From Fibrella aestuarina BUZ 2 (GTDB lineage Bacteria; Bacteroidota; Bacteroidia; Cytophagales; Spirosomataceae), in the NCBI RefSeq assembly GCF_000331105.1, contig NC_020054.1:858001-922000 (forward strand): a DNA stretch of 64,000 nucleotides. Reading direction: 5' to 3'. The translations under genes and the position numbers were made by a program. The notes under the pieces were generated by a model, which was not told the DNA's origin, made no database searches, and saw only the letters and a program-made list of their open reading frames with translations. How positions within the stretch are numbered: the first letter of the stretch is position 1; each line of letters opens with the position of its first letter. Positions 51,793-59,363 of this stretch are shown here, in pieces.

Positions 51793-52272
51793 ATGGCACG
51801 TCCCAATCCGGAACTGATCGACGCTTTACGCCGCACGGCCCGCAAATTGGCCGAAGGAGCTCCCTACCAGTGGGGGCACATGGGTGGCTGTAACTGTGGT
51901 AACCTTGCCCAGGAATTAACAAAAATGACGCGTGACCAAATTCACCAGTATGCCATGCAACGCTATGGCGACTGGAACGAACAGGTGGCTGATTACTGCG
52001 ACACGAGCCAATTACCCTTCGATGTCATCATTAACCAGATGCTCGGCGCGGGTCTGGCGTTGGAAGACCTGAAACATTTAGAGAAGCTCGACGACCGCGA
52101 GGTACTGGTGCGGTTGCCGCTCGAACGGCGCTTTCTGAAACACAACCGCCGCGACGACGTGGTAACGTACCTGAACGAGTGGGCCAATCTGCTTGAAGAG
52201 AAGCTGTTGGCAAAGATCACCCTCCCCGCCGACCTGATGCAGGTCCGGGAACCAGTGGCAGTGAATGTATAG
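51793..52272 (+). CDS. Conserved protein of unknown function
   Basis: A 159-residue cytoplasmic protein. The ATG at 51793 gives MARPNPELIDALRRTARKLAEGAPYQWGHMGGCNCGNLAQELT; the frame from 51751 begins with GTG and is less likely. The motif GGCNCGNLAQ with two cysteines two apart may bind metal. The rest is mainly helical. I recall similar proteins in Bacteroidota but no function. Its stop codon lies inside the palindrome that follows. Confidence 0.7.
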   Translation: MARPNPELIDALRRTARKLAEGAPYQWGHMGGCNCGNLAQELTKMTRDQIHQYAMQRYGDWNEQVADYCDTSQLPFDVIINQMLGAGLALEDLKHLEKLDDREVLVRLPLERRFLKHNRRDDVVTYLNEWANLLEEKLLAKITLPADLMQVREPVAVNV

Positions 52273-52403
52273 TGTATAATGAATAATGCACAATGGGGCC
52301 GGGCGGCGAACCGCTGACGCAAGAGTAAGACGCGTCAGCGGTTCGCCGCCCGGCCCCATTGTGCCCGGCCCCATTGTGCATTATTCATTATACACTATAC
52401 ATT
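52264..52403. repeat. 140-bp palindromic repeat (family copy 1), convergent terminator
   Basis: An almost perfect inverted repeat covering the whole gap between convergent genes and both of their stop codons. The core at 52313-52339 is GCTGAC..CAAGAGTAAGAC..GTCAGC, identical apart from compensating R positions to the core at 57143-57169. The outer 35 nt of the left arm match the left arm of the copy at 57109 at 27 positions. The right arm carries a 15-bp tandem duplication (52349-52378). It can act as a bidirectional terminator. Confidence 0.85.
52349..52378 (+). repeat. 15-bp tandem duplication in one arm
   Basis: CCCGGCCCCATTGTG occurs twice in a row (52349-52363, 52364-52378) in the right arm; the left arm has one copy only. 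This is probably a recent slippage or repair event in the palindrome. Confidence 0.8.
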
Positions 52404-53622
52404 ATTTCAGCGTCGCTACGGCGTCTTTAATCCGCTGTACGGCTTCGGCGAGAGCTTCGTCGGAAGCGGCTGTGGAGATACGCAGGCAGTTGGGCGCGCC
52501 AAAACCAGAACCGGCTACGGTCGCAACAAACGCCTTGTTGAGTAACCACGTCGCAAAATCGTCGGAGTTGTGGATCGTCGTGGTCCCGTCCGACTTACCG
52601 TAGTAAGCGCTGATGTCGGGGAAGGCGTAGAAGGCACCCTGGGGTACGTTCACCTTGAAGCCCGGTACCTCTTTCAGCAGTTTCACTACCAGGTCGCGGC
52701 GGCGCTGATAGGCCTGCGCCATCTCGCGGCTGGGTTCGAGCGAGCCATTTAGGGCGGCTACGGCGGCTTTCTGGGCAATCGAGTTGGTGCCCGACGTTAC
52801 CTGGCCCTGTAGTTTCTCAACGCCTTCGGCAATCCATTTGGCGGCACCAATGTAGCCAATACGCCAGCCCGTCATGGCGTAGCCCTTTGCCACGCCGTTG
52901 ACGGTGATGACCCGGTCGTGGATCTCGGGCATCGAACCAATGCTGAAATGGCCTTCGGGCGTGAAGTTGATGTATTCGTAGATCTCGTCGGCCAGCACGT
53001 AGACGTTCTCGTGGCGGGCAACCACCTCGCCAATGGCCCGCAGTTCGGCTTCGGTGTAGACCGAGCCGGTGGGGTTATTGGGCGACGCAAACATCACCAC
53101 CTTGGTGCGGTCAGTGATGGCGGCTTCAAACTGCTCGGGCGTTACTTTAAAGTCGTTTTCGAAGGGGCCGTCGAGCACCACCGATACGCCTTCGGCCAGC
53201 TTCACCATCTCGGAGTAGCTTACCCAGTAGGGCGAGAATATGATCACTTCGTCGCCGGGGTTTACCAGCACCTGCAACACGTTGGCCAGCGAATGTTTGG
53301 CGCCTGTGGACACCACTACGTTTTCGGGTTTCCAGTTGAGGCCGTTGTCGCGGTTGAATTTATCGGCGATGGCTTTCCGTAGGTCGGGGTAACCGGCGAC
53401 GGGGCTGTAGCCGTGGAAGCCGTCGTCGATGGCTTTCTTGGCGGCTTCGCAAATGTGGGCGGGCGTTTTGAAATCGGGCTCACCCACGCTGAGGCTGATG
53501 ACTTTATGACCCTGAGCCGCGAGTTCACGGGCCATCTTGGTCATGCCCAGCGTCGACGATTCTTCGAGGGCGTTGATCCGATCGGCCAGCAGACTGGCGG
53601 GGCTTGCTACGGCGGCAGACAT
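52402..53622 (-). CDS. Class I aspartate aminotransferase
   Basis: A 406-residue PLP-dependent aminotransferase of the I-gamma subgroup that converts aspartate and 2-oxoglutarate to oxaloacetate and glutamate (or closely related substrates). Motifs: VISLSVGEPDFKTP near residue 40, FASPNNPTGSVYTE, DEIYEYINF, and the PLP lysine in NGVAKGYAMTGWRIGY. ATG at 53622 is close to the family start. It is convergent with the gene at 51793 across palindrome copy 1. Confidence 0.92.
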   Translation of the reverse strand: MSAAVASPASLLADRINALEESSTLGMTKMARELAAQGHKVISLSVGEPDFKTPAHICEAAKKAIDDGFHGYSPVAGYPDLRKAIADKFNRDNGLNWKPENVVVSTGAKHSLANVLQVLVNPGDEVIIFSPYWVSYSEMVKLAEGVSVVLDGPFENDFKVTPEQFEAAITDRTKVVMFASPNNPTGSVYTEAELRAIGEVVARHENVYVLADEIYEYINFTPEGHFSIGSMPEIHDRVITVNGVAKGYAMTGWRIGYIGAAKWIAEGVEKLQGQVTSGTNSIAQKAAVAALNGSLEPSREMAQAYQRRRDLVVKLLKEVPGFKVNVPQGAFYAFPDISAYYGKSDGTTTIHNSDDFATWLLNKAFVATVAGSGFGAPNCLRISTAASDEALAEAVQRIKDAVATLK

Positions 53623-53855
53623 AGTTTCTGTCGTTTTATTGAAAATTTAGCAACTGAACGGCCGCAAAATTAGTGAATCACAAGCGGTTAAGGCGTGTTT
53701 TTGTGAGAATTTAATTGAGCGACACAGCTATGACACAGAGATTCGCAGAGGGGTACCGAGATACACGGAGGGCCGCGAGGTGATGGGTTAGGGCCTTATT
53801 CAGAAAAAAATAGGGGCGCTTCGGCGAGTCGATATACAGAGATAGCTGGGTATGT
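53623..53855. other. Intergenic region with degenerate repeat wording
   Basis: About 230 bp without a gene. It contains ACACAGAGATTCGCAGAGG and related wording (53730-53780) of the kind that recurs as decayed repeats in Bacteroidota, and resembles the CACAGAGGCA arm at 48135. No clear palindrome, terminator or promoter was recognised. Confidence 0.35.
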
Positions 53856-54371
53856 TCAGCATTTGCGTACGTCGCTCACGTCGGTGCAGTCGGCCAGTAG
53901 CTTGGCTACGGTTCTGCCAAGTACCGGATGGAGCCAATTGGGGGCGATGTCGGCCAGCGGGGCCAGTGTGAAGCGGCGCTCGTGCAGGAGCGGATGGGGC
54001 AGTGTAAGTGTGGGCGTCTGTACCACCTGATCGTCGTAGAACAACAAGTCGATGTCGATAAGGCGAGCGCCCCAGCGTTCCAGACGCACCCGGCCCAGTG
54101 CCTGCTCGATCGCCTGGGTACGTTCCAGCACAGCATAGGGTGGGAGCAACGTACCCAGCCGCAGCACCTGATTCAGGTACGTTGGCTGATCGGTTACGCC
54201 CCAGGCGGCGGTTTCGTAGAGCGCGGACGCCTGCTGAATGTCGCCCACCTGCTCGGTCAGTTGCTGTCGGGCGTCGGCAAACGTCTGGCGTGGATCGCCG
54301 AGGTTAGCGCCCAGGAGCACGAAAAGGGTGTGCAACGTTGGGGACGGTTGATCAGGCATGGGTAACTTCAT
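53856..54371 (-). CDS. folK: HPPK, folate biosynthesis (FolK)
   Basis: A 171-residue 2-amino-4-hydroxy-6-hydroxymethyldihydropteridine diphosphokinase, which transfers pyrophosphate from ATP to the pterin in folate synthesis. The chain shows FVLLGANLGDPRQTF at the start, YETAAWGVTDQPTYLNQV, and the signature RLERWGARLIDIDLLFYDD (with the two metal-binding Asp of D-x-D) followed by PHPLLHERRFTLAPLADIAP. It is complete. It lies 10 bp after the Wzi-like gene on the same strand. Confidence 0.93.
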   Translation of the reverse strand: MKLPMPDQPSPTLHTLFVLLGANLGDPRQTFADARQQLTEQVGDIQQASALYETAAWGVTDQPTYLNQVLRLGTLLPPYAVLERTQAIEQALGRVRLERWGARLIDIDLLFYDDQVVQTPTLTLPHPLLHERRFTLAPLADIAPNWLHPVLGRTVAKLLADCTDVSDVRKC

Positions 54372-54381
54372 TCAACGAACA

Positions 54382-55896
54382 TCAATACGTAGTGGACCGG
54401 CTTAGCAGCCCCGTTTTGCGAAGAGCCACATAGACGCCCACGCTGGTGGGTAACAAACCGCCCAGATCTACGCCCAGCGACCCGCTCAGGGTGGCGCCGC
54501 CAAACGCCGATACGGGCAGCGCTGCGCTGAATAGCCCCGAAAACTGCATCGGCTGGGTGGGGTAGCGAAGCGCATACGTACCCAGGTTGCGCGACAGCGA
54601 GAGGCGGGTCGTCAGGTCGACGCGGCCGTTGACCAACGCTTTAGCCGCCACGTGCCCTACGCTGACTCGGTTGTTGACTACGCCCACGCGTTGCGGGAGC
54701 GACGGGCGGGTTTCGTTGGGCAGCGAGAAAAACGGCGTCCCAATAATCCGGTTTCGGTACTCCCAGCCGTCGAGGAATTGGGCGTGGTTAAAATAATCAT
54801 CGCGCCCCCGCAGGTCCGAATCGTCAATCACGAAGGCATCGCCCCCCTGGCTGGCACTGTACAGAAACTCCAGGGTGATCTGTTGCAGAAAAAAGGCCTC
54901 ACCATCGGGTTGGCGGCGGTTTTTGAGCCGTAGGCCGTTCAACCCATCGGCCAGGTTGGTGCCGTAAAAAAGCGAACCGTCGTCGTAGAAAAACTGGCGA
55001 TAGGCATACAGATTCCAGTGGCTCAAGTTCACGTCGGCCCCGAAGTCGAGTGAGCCGAGGTGATTACCAATGCGGTTATCTTCAAACGAGGTCACGTTGG
55101 GGTCGGCGGGCTTCCACTGACCACGCGACCCGAACACGACGGCCCGATAATACTCGATACCTGTAGGCAGTTGACCATCCACAGACACCAGGTTATTCAG
55201 CACGCCGGGGTCAGCCCGGCCGCCCCAGATTACCTGGTGGTTGAAGCCACCGTAGAGCCGAAAAGGCCAGGTAGGTTTGCCCAGGCGGCCATAGAGGTAT
55301 TTCTGATGCAGGTAAGAGCCTTTCACCAGCCGCCCGTCGTTTTCAAACCAGCCGTGAGCAAACGCACCCAAAAAAGAGACAATACCCTTCGTGAACGGTA
55401 CAGGTGTGTACTGATACAGCCCTATTTGAATTTTGGGGATCGGCAGCGCATTGCCCGACCAGGCATAGGCGCCCGTGGTGAGCAAGGTATCGACCAAACC
55501 AACCACTTCCCGCTTCCGGCCTGCATAAAGTTCGAGGTTACCCAGCCGAGCTTTCACGTGCGCTTCGGGCAACAGCAACTGGTTCGTCGCGCCCACGTTG
55601 GCGACGGCGTCGAGTGCATAGCCCCAGTCGACGGTGGGCCGTGCCCCGGTGCTGTCGCCCAATTGGTAATCGGATCGGAGCCCGGCCTGTAGCCGCAAAG
55701 CCGGTCCTTTCAACGGAACGATACCGTATTGATTGGCCCGCAGCCAGAAGGGCGTCTGATCGGTGGCCAGCAACGCCCCGGCCTCCGCCTGATACTGATG
55801 CTGACGCGGTGCCTGCGCCGTTGCCGGGTACGTTAGTATGACGCCGATCAGTAGACTAAAAAAAGAGGAGGTGGTACAGCGAAGCGGATAAAGCAT
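54382..55896 (-). CDS. Wzi-like capsule assembly outer-membrane protein
   Basis: A 504-residue beta-barrel protein of the capsule assembly Wzi family. The ATG at 55896 (the frame to 55902 begins TTG) starts a signal peptide ending TYPATAQA; the mature chain opens with HQYQAEAGALLATDQTPFWLRANQYGIVPLKG, the family N-terminus, and continues with aromatic-rich alternating strands (YLYGRLGKPTWPFRLYGGFNHQVIWGG). Wzi binds polysaccharide at the cell surface, so it may serve the exopolysaccharide made from the locus at 23-45 kb, though it is 9 kb away. Confidence 0.85.
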   Translation of the reverse strand: MLYPLRCTTSSFFSLLIGVILTYPATAQAPRQHQYQAEAGALLATDQTPFWLRANQYGIVPLKGPALRLQAGLRSDYQLGDSTGARPTVDWGYALDAVANVGATNQLLLPEAHVKARLGNLELYAGRKREVVGLVDTLLTTGAYAWSGNALPIPKIQIGLYQYTPVPFTKGIVSFLGAFAHGWFENDGRLVKGSYLHQKYLYGRLGKPTWPFRLYGGFNHQVIWGGRADPGVLNNLVSVDGQLPTGIEYYRAVVFGSRGQWKPADPNVTSFEDNRIGNHLGSLDFGADVNLSHWNLYAYRQFFYDDGSLFYGTNLADGLNGLRLKNRRQPDGEAFFLQQITLEFLYSASQGGDAFVIDDSDLRGRDDYFNHAQFLDGWEYRNRIIGTPFFSLPNETRPSLPQRVGVVNNRVSVGHVAAKALVNGRVDLTTRLSLSRNLGTYALRYPTQPMQFSGLFSAALPVSAFGGATLSGSLGVDLGGLLPTSVGVYVALRKTGLLSRSTTY

Positions 55897-56115
55897 GAAC
55901 AAAGGTATAAGCGTTGAGCAACAATGCCTTCGGCGTAATTCATGCGAAAGGCTTTAGGTAAAACGGACTGTTTAGGCGCTGTCGTACAGGTGTACCGGCC
56001 AACTTACCCAATGGCAATGGCACGGTCGCTAACTATTCGACGGGCGCCGAACCAATTGACCCACTCCCGCTTGTTCTGCCAGTGAATCAGGTAGCGTAAT
56101 CAACGAATCACCACT

Positions 56116-57105
56116 ATGACTATGAAAACCCTTGGCCAGAGTGGCCAATCTGTATCGGTATTGGGGCTTGGCTGCATGGGCATGACCGACTTTTATGGCC
56201 AACGCAACGACGACGAATCAATCGCTACGATCCACGCGGCGCTCGATGCGGGCATCAACCTGCTCGATACGGCCGACATGTATGGCCCCTACACGAACGA
56301 AGAACTGGTTGGCAAGGCCATCCGCGACCGCCGCGACGAGGTCGTCCTGGCGACTAAGTTCGGTATTGTCCGTGACCCCAACGACCCCACCAAACGGAGC
56401 ATCAACGGCCGGCCCGACTACGTGCGGCAGGCGTGCGAAGGCAGTCTGAAACGGCTCGGCGTCGACCATATCGACTTGTATTACCAGCACCGCGTCGACC
56501 CGAATACGCCCATCGAGGATACCATCGGCGAAATGAGCCGACTGGTTGAGGAAGGGAAGGTGCGTTTTCTGGGGCTGTCGGAAGCCGGAGCCGATACCAT
56601 TCGACGGGCTAATGCGGTGCACCCAATTGCCGCCGTGCAGTCGGAGTATTCGCTCTGGAGCCGCGACATAGAAGATACCGTATTGCCGACGGTGCGCGAA
56701 CTGGGCATCACGCTGGTGGCCTACAGCCCGCTGGGCCGTGGTTTCCTGACGGGCCAGATCAAGCGGTTTGAGGATCTGGATGCTGACGATTATCGGCGCC
56801 ATTCACCGCGTTTTCAGGGTGAGAATTTTCAGAAGAACCTCGACGTGGTGAAGCAGATCGAAGCACTGGCGGCCGACAAAGGCGTCACCGCGTCGCAACT
56901 GGCGCTGGCCTGGATTCTGGCCAAAGGAGAGGAGTTTCTGCCCATCGTCGGTACCAAACGCCGGACGTACCTACAGGAGAATATCGGCGCGCTCGACATA
57001 ACGCTGACGCCCGATGATCTGGCCCAAATCGAAGCCATTTCCCCCAAAGACGCCGTCGCCGGTCTGCGCTATCCTGAGGCCATGATGAAGTTGGTGAACG
57101 CTTAG
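56116..57105 (+). CDS. Aldo/keto reductase
   Basis: A 329-residue NADPH-dependent oxidoreductase with a TIM-barrel fold. [23 protein letters not shown] and the catalytic residues Asp51, Tyr56 (DTADMYG), Lys81 (LATKFG) and a His in YYQHRVD are in place. The C-terminal [32 protein letters not shown] binds the cofactor. Substrate unknown; typical of carbonyl or general stress reductases. An ATG at 56116 or 56122 both serve as starts. Convergent with the TspO-like gene across palindrome copy 2. Confidence 0.9.
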   Translation: MTMKTLGQSGQSVSVLGLGCMGMTDFYGQRNDDESIATIHAALDAGINLLDTADMYGPYTNEELVGKAIRDRRDEVVLATKFGIVRDPNDPTKRSINGRPDYVRQACEGSLKRLGVDHIDLYYQHRVDPNTPIEDTIGEMSRLVEEGKVRFLGLSEAGADTIRRANAVHPIAAVQSEYSLWSRDIEDTVLPTVRELGITLVAYSPLGRGFLTGQIKRFEDLDADDYRRHSPRFQGENFQKNLDVVKQIEALAADKGVTASQLALAWILAKGEEFLPIVGTKRRTYLQENIGALDITLTPDDLAQIEAISPKDAVAGLRYPEAMMKLVNA

Positions 57106-57108
57106 ATG

Positions 57109-57203
57109 AATGAATACTGTATGATGGGCAATGTATAATGGGGCTGACACAAGAGTAAGACACGTCAGCCCCATTATACATTGTCCATCATACAGTATTC
57201 ATT
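57109..57203. repeat. 95-bp palindromic repeat (family copy 2), convergent terminator
   Basis: An inverted repeat with one G.U wobble from 57109 to 57203, spanning the gap between the aldo/keto reductase stop (57103-57105) and the stop of the convergent gene (57203-57205). The core at 57143-57169 (GCTGAC..CAAGAGTAAGAC..GTCAGC) is shared with copy 1 at 52313-52339. It lacks the extra GC-rich segment of copy 1. Confidence 0.85.
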
Positions 57204-57991
57204 TACACAGTAGCCCGTTGCTGGCGGGGGGCAAATAAGCCGTAGAGGGCCAATAGGGCTGCAATCACAGCTCCGCCGATGGCAACAAATTTTACCGTGG
57301 GCAGGTCGGTCTGCTTAACGGCGATGGCCGCGTAGGCCCAGGTAAAAACCAGCATGTAGGCGGCGCTGCGGTAGCGGTTGAACAATACAGCTCCGGCGAT
57401 GAGGCCGATAACCAGCACGCCAACCGCCCAGATTGGCTCCGAAATACCCGACAGATCGAAGCGGGTGGCCCGGAACCAGACCGTGATATTCAGAATGGTA
57501 GCCACAGTGAGCCAGCCGAAATAGATCGAAAAAGGCACGCGGGCCAGCCACGTCTCACCCACCTTGACGGGGCGCATCATGGCCATATCCGTGCGGGGGT
57601 TGATGCGCAGGTGTTCCATCACCATAAACAGGCTGGCAAACATGACCAGAATAACGGCCAGGGCAAGGCCGATCCAGCCCTGATTGAAAATGGGACTCCA
57701 GATAGCGTTACAGATACCGTTGACGATATACCAGGGGCCGGCCGTTCGGAATCGGGGGTTGTGCCGTTGGCTGGGCAGCGCCTGGTAGATGGAGAAGCCC
57801 AGCAGCCCCAGAAAAATGAGGCCCCAGATCGAGAAGGCATACCCGGCGGGCGTCACCAGCGTGTCGTATTTGGCCGAGATATCAGCGTTGGTAGTCGGCC
57901 CAAACGCGCGAACGTTGGAGAGCCCGTTCATGACGATCAGCGAAACGGTGACGAAGACAACCAGAAATTGGCGTAGACGGTCGTTCAACAT
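57203..57991 (-). CDS. TspO/MBR-like tryptophan-rich membrane protein
   Basis: A 262-residue inner-membrane protein with seven or eight hydrophobic helices. TPAGYAFSIWGLIFLGLLGFSIYQ and GICNAIWSPIFNQGWIGLALAVILVMFAS are typical of the TspO/MBR superfamily, in longer form. TspO proteins bind porphyrins and cholesterol-like ligands, but a function here is not established. The ATG at 57991 removes 18 extra residues present in the longer frame. Confidence 0.75.
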   Translation of the reverse strand: MLNDRLRQFLVVFVTVSLIVMNGLSNVRAFGPTTNADISAKYDTLVTPAGYAFSIWGLIFLGLLGFSIYQALPSQRHNPRFRTAGPWYIVNGICNAIWSPIFNQGWIGLALAVILVMFASLFMVMEHLRINPRTDMAMMRPVKVGETWLARVPFSIYFGWLTVATILNITVWFRATRFDLSGISEPIWAVGVLVIGLIAGAVLFNRYRSAAYMLVFTWAYAAIAVKQTDLPTVKFVAIGGAVIAALLALYGLFAPRQQRATV

Positions 57992-58096
57992 GGCAGGTTT
58001 GTCGTTTTCGGTTTGTAATGGGTAGGAGGTCCCGATGAGAGGCAATTATCGGTATTAGACCGCTACAAAGAACAAACTACAAATAACAAACCTCTG

Positions 58097-59212
58097 TTAA
58101 GGTTGATACGTAAGTGGCAGCAGATCGCCCATCTTTTCCCACCCCCAATACCCCTCAAAAGCCAGCCCGAGCGGTTCGTAATAATTACCGTTGGCTTCGA
58201 GCATCACCATCGGTTTGGTGAGGCGAATCAAGGACGTTTGCACCCCCGCCGTGCGCCCGATCGTGCTCTGCCCCGCGACCGGAACATCCTGGTACTCGGC
58301 TGGTTCGGGTTCTCCTTTGAACACAACCTGAATGGGCGTGTCGAATGTCAGGGCTTTGGCCGTCTCGGTCGATTCTCGATCATCGACCAGAAAGGTGGGC
58401 GGTAGCGGGTCTTTCACCAGAAAACGGGCCTTACGTACCTGCCAATCCCCGTTGACCCGGCTCGAATCGGTTGCCCGCTCGAGCACCCGCCGAATGATGA
58501 AACCCTGCTCGTTGGTTTTTCGGGCATACAGCGCCCGCAGAAAATGCAGGGCCGAGCCCGCGTAGGTATCGAGCCGGGCGCGTTGCCAACGCAACTCTTC
58601 GCGCCGATTTTTGGGTTTGATATCGTCGAAAACCGGGTAGCCCAGGTACGTTACCGCCTGCTGGTTGGGCTCGGCCTCGAACCGGTCGAGCACATACTGA
58701 ATCCGGTAGCCCAGCGCTCTGTTTTCGATCACGAGCGGTTTGCGTGCGCCGCCCGTAAGCCGCCCGGTGGCGGGGTCCTGCTCAAACCAGATGGCCTTCG
58801 GGTTCAGAATCTGGCATTCTTGTGCGTTTTTGCTGGTACCCAGAAAAAACTGCCTGAACAGGTCATATTGTTTCTCCCACTCGGGACCAAACGCGTTAAC
58901 CTCCACCTCCTTCAACTGCGTGGTAGTGGGTTTGATCCGAATGAGCAGCGCTTCGTCGGATTGGCCGGTCAGGCGTTTTGTCCAGGTTTCAAAGCCCACG
59001 CTCGATACCACAAGTTCGTAGCGGCCGTCAGGTACGTTGGTCAGGGCGAAGGCGCCATTTTCGTCGGCGGTGGTGCCTTTGTTGGTATTGGCCAGAAACA
59101 CGCTGCAAAACGGCACGGGCTGTTCATCGGCCGCGTTGATGACACGTCCCCGGAGGGTGCCCTGCGCCTGCGCGGCAAGCGCGATGAACCAGAAAAGTAC
59201 AGCAATCCTCAT
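58097..59212 (-). CDS. Carboxypeptidase-regulatory-like domain protein
   Basis: A 371-residue exported protein. Signal peptide 1-17 (ending QAQG), then a CarboxypepD_reg-like beta-sandwich (TLRGRVINAADEQPVPFCSVFLANTNKGTTADENGAFALTNVPDGRYELVVSSVGFE) to about 100. The rest is a soluble domain with no family I can name, rich in R and E. Proteins with this domain are often periplasmic or surface-located in Bacteroidota. It lies downstream of the OmpA-type gene, with two hairpins between them. Confidence 0.75.
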   Translation of the reverse strand: MRIAVLFWFIALAAQAQGTLRGRVINAADEQPVPFCSVFLANTNKGTTADENGAFALTNVPDGRYELVVSSVGFETWTKRLTGQSDEALLIRIKPTTTQLKEVEVNAFGPEWEKQYDLFRQFFLGTSKNAQECQILNPKAIWFEQDPATGRLTGGARKPLVIENRALGYRIQYVLDRFEAEPNQQAVTYLGYPVFDDIKPKNRREELRWQRARLDTYAGSALHFLRALYARKTNEQGFIIRRVLERATDSSRVNGDWQVRKARFLVKDPLPPTFLVDDRESTETAKALTFDTPIQVVFKGEPEPAEYQDVPVAGQSTIGRTAGVQTSLIRLTKPMVMLEANGNYYEPLGLAFEGYWGWEKMGDLLPLTYQP

Positions 59213-59281
59213 TGCGCTTTAGACGGACAAATGAGAAAAGGGTCATTGTCTTTGCTTGCCTTAACTGGGTCAGGCGACTCA

Positions 59282-59314
59282 TGAAAAAGCCCCGCCAGCG
59301 AACGGGCGGGGCTT
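59282..59314 (-). terminator. Intrinsic terminator downstream of the OmpA-type gene
   Basis: Ten-bp GC-rich stem (59305-59314 with 59287-59296), 8-nt loop and a run of T on the minus strand (complement of 59284-59288). Together with the hairpin at 59319-59351 it closes the OmpA-type transcript and separates it from the next gene. Confidence 0.8.
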
Positions 59315-59318
59315 GAGC

Positions 59319-59351
59319 AAACCTATAAGGTTTCCAAAACCTTATAGGTTT
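59319..59351. repeat. 15-bp-arm hairpin
   Basis: Arms 59319-59333 and 59337-59351 (AAACCTATAAGGTTT and complement) with a 3-nt spacer, located 12 bp after the OmpA-type stop codon. AT-rich; likely an RNA hairpin that protects the 3' end or assists termination. Confidence 0.7.
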
Positions 59352-59363
59352 GGGTGGTTTGGT

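Noticed and set aside
52264..52403. CRISPR or insertion-sequence end
   Set aside because: It is one large palindrome without regular spacers, without a transposase gene and without target-site duplication that I could identify.
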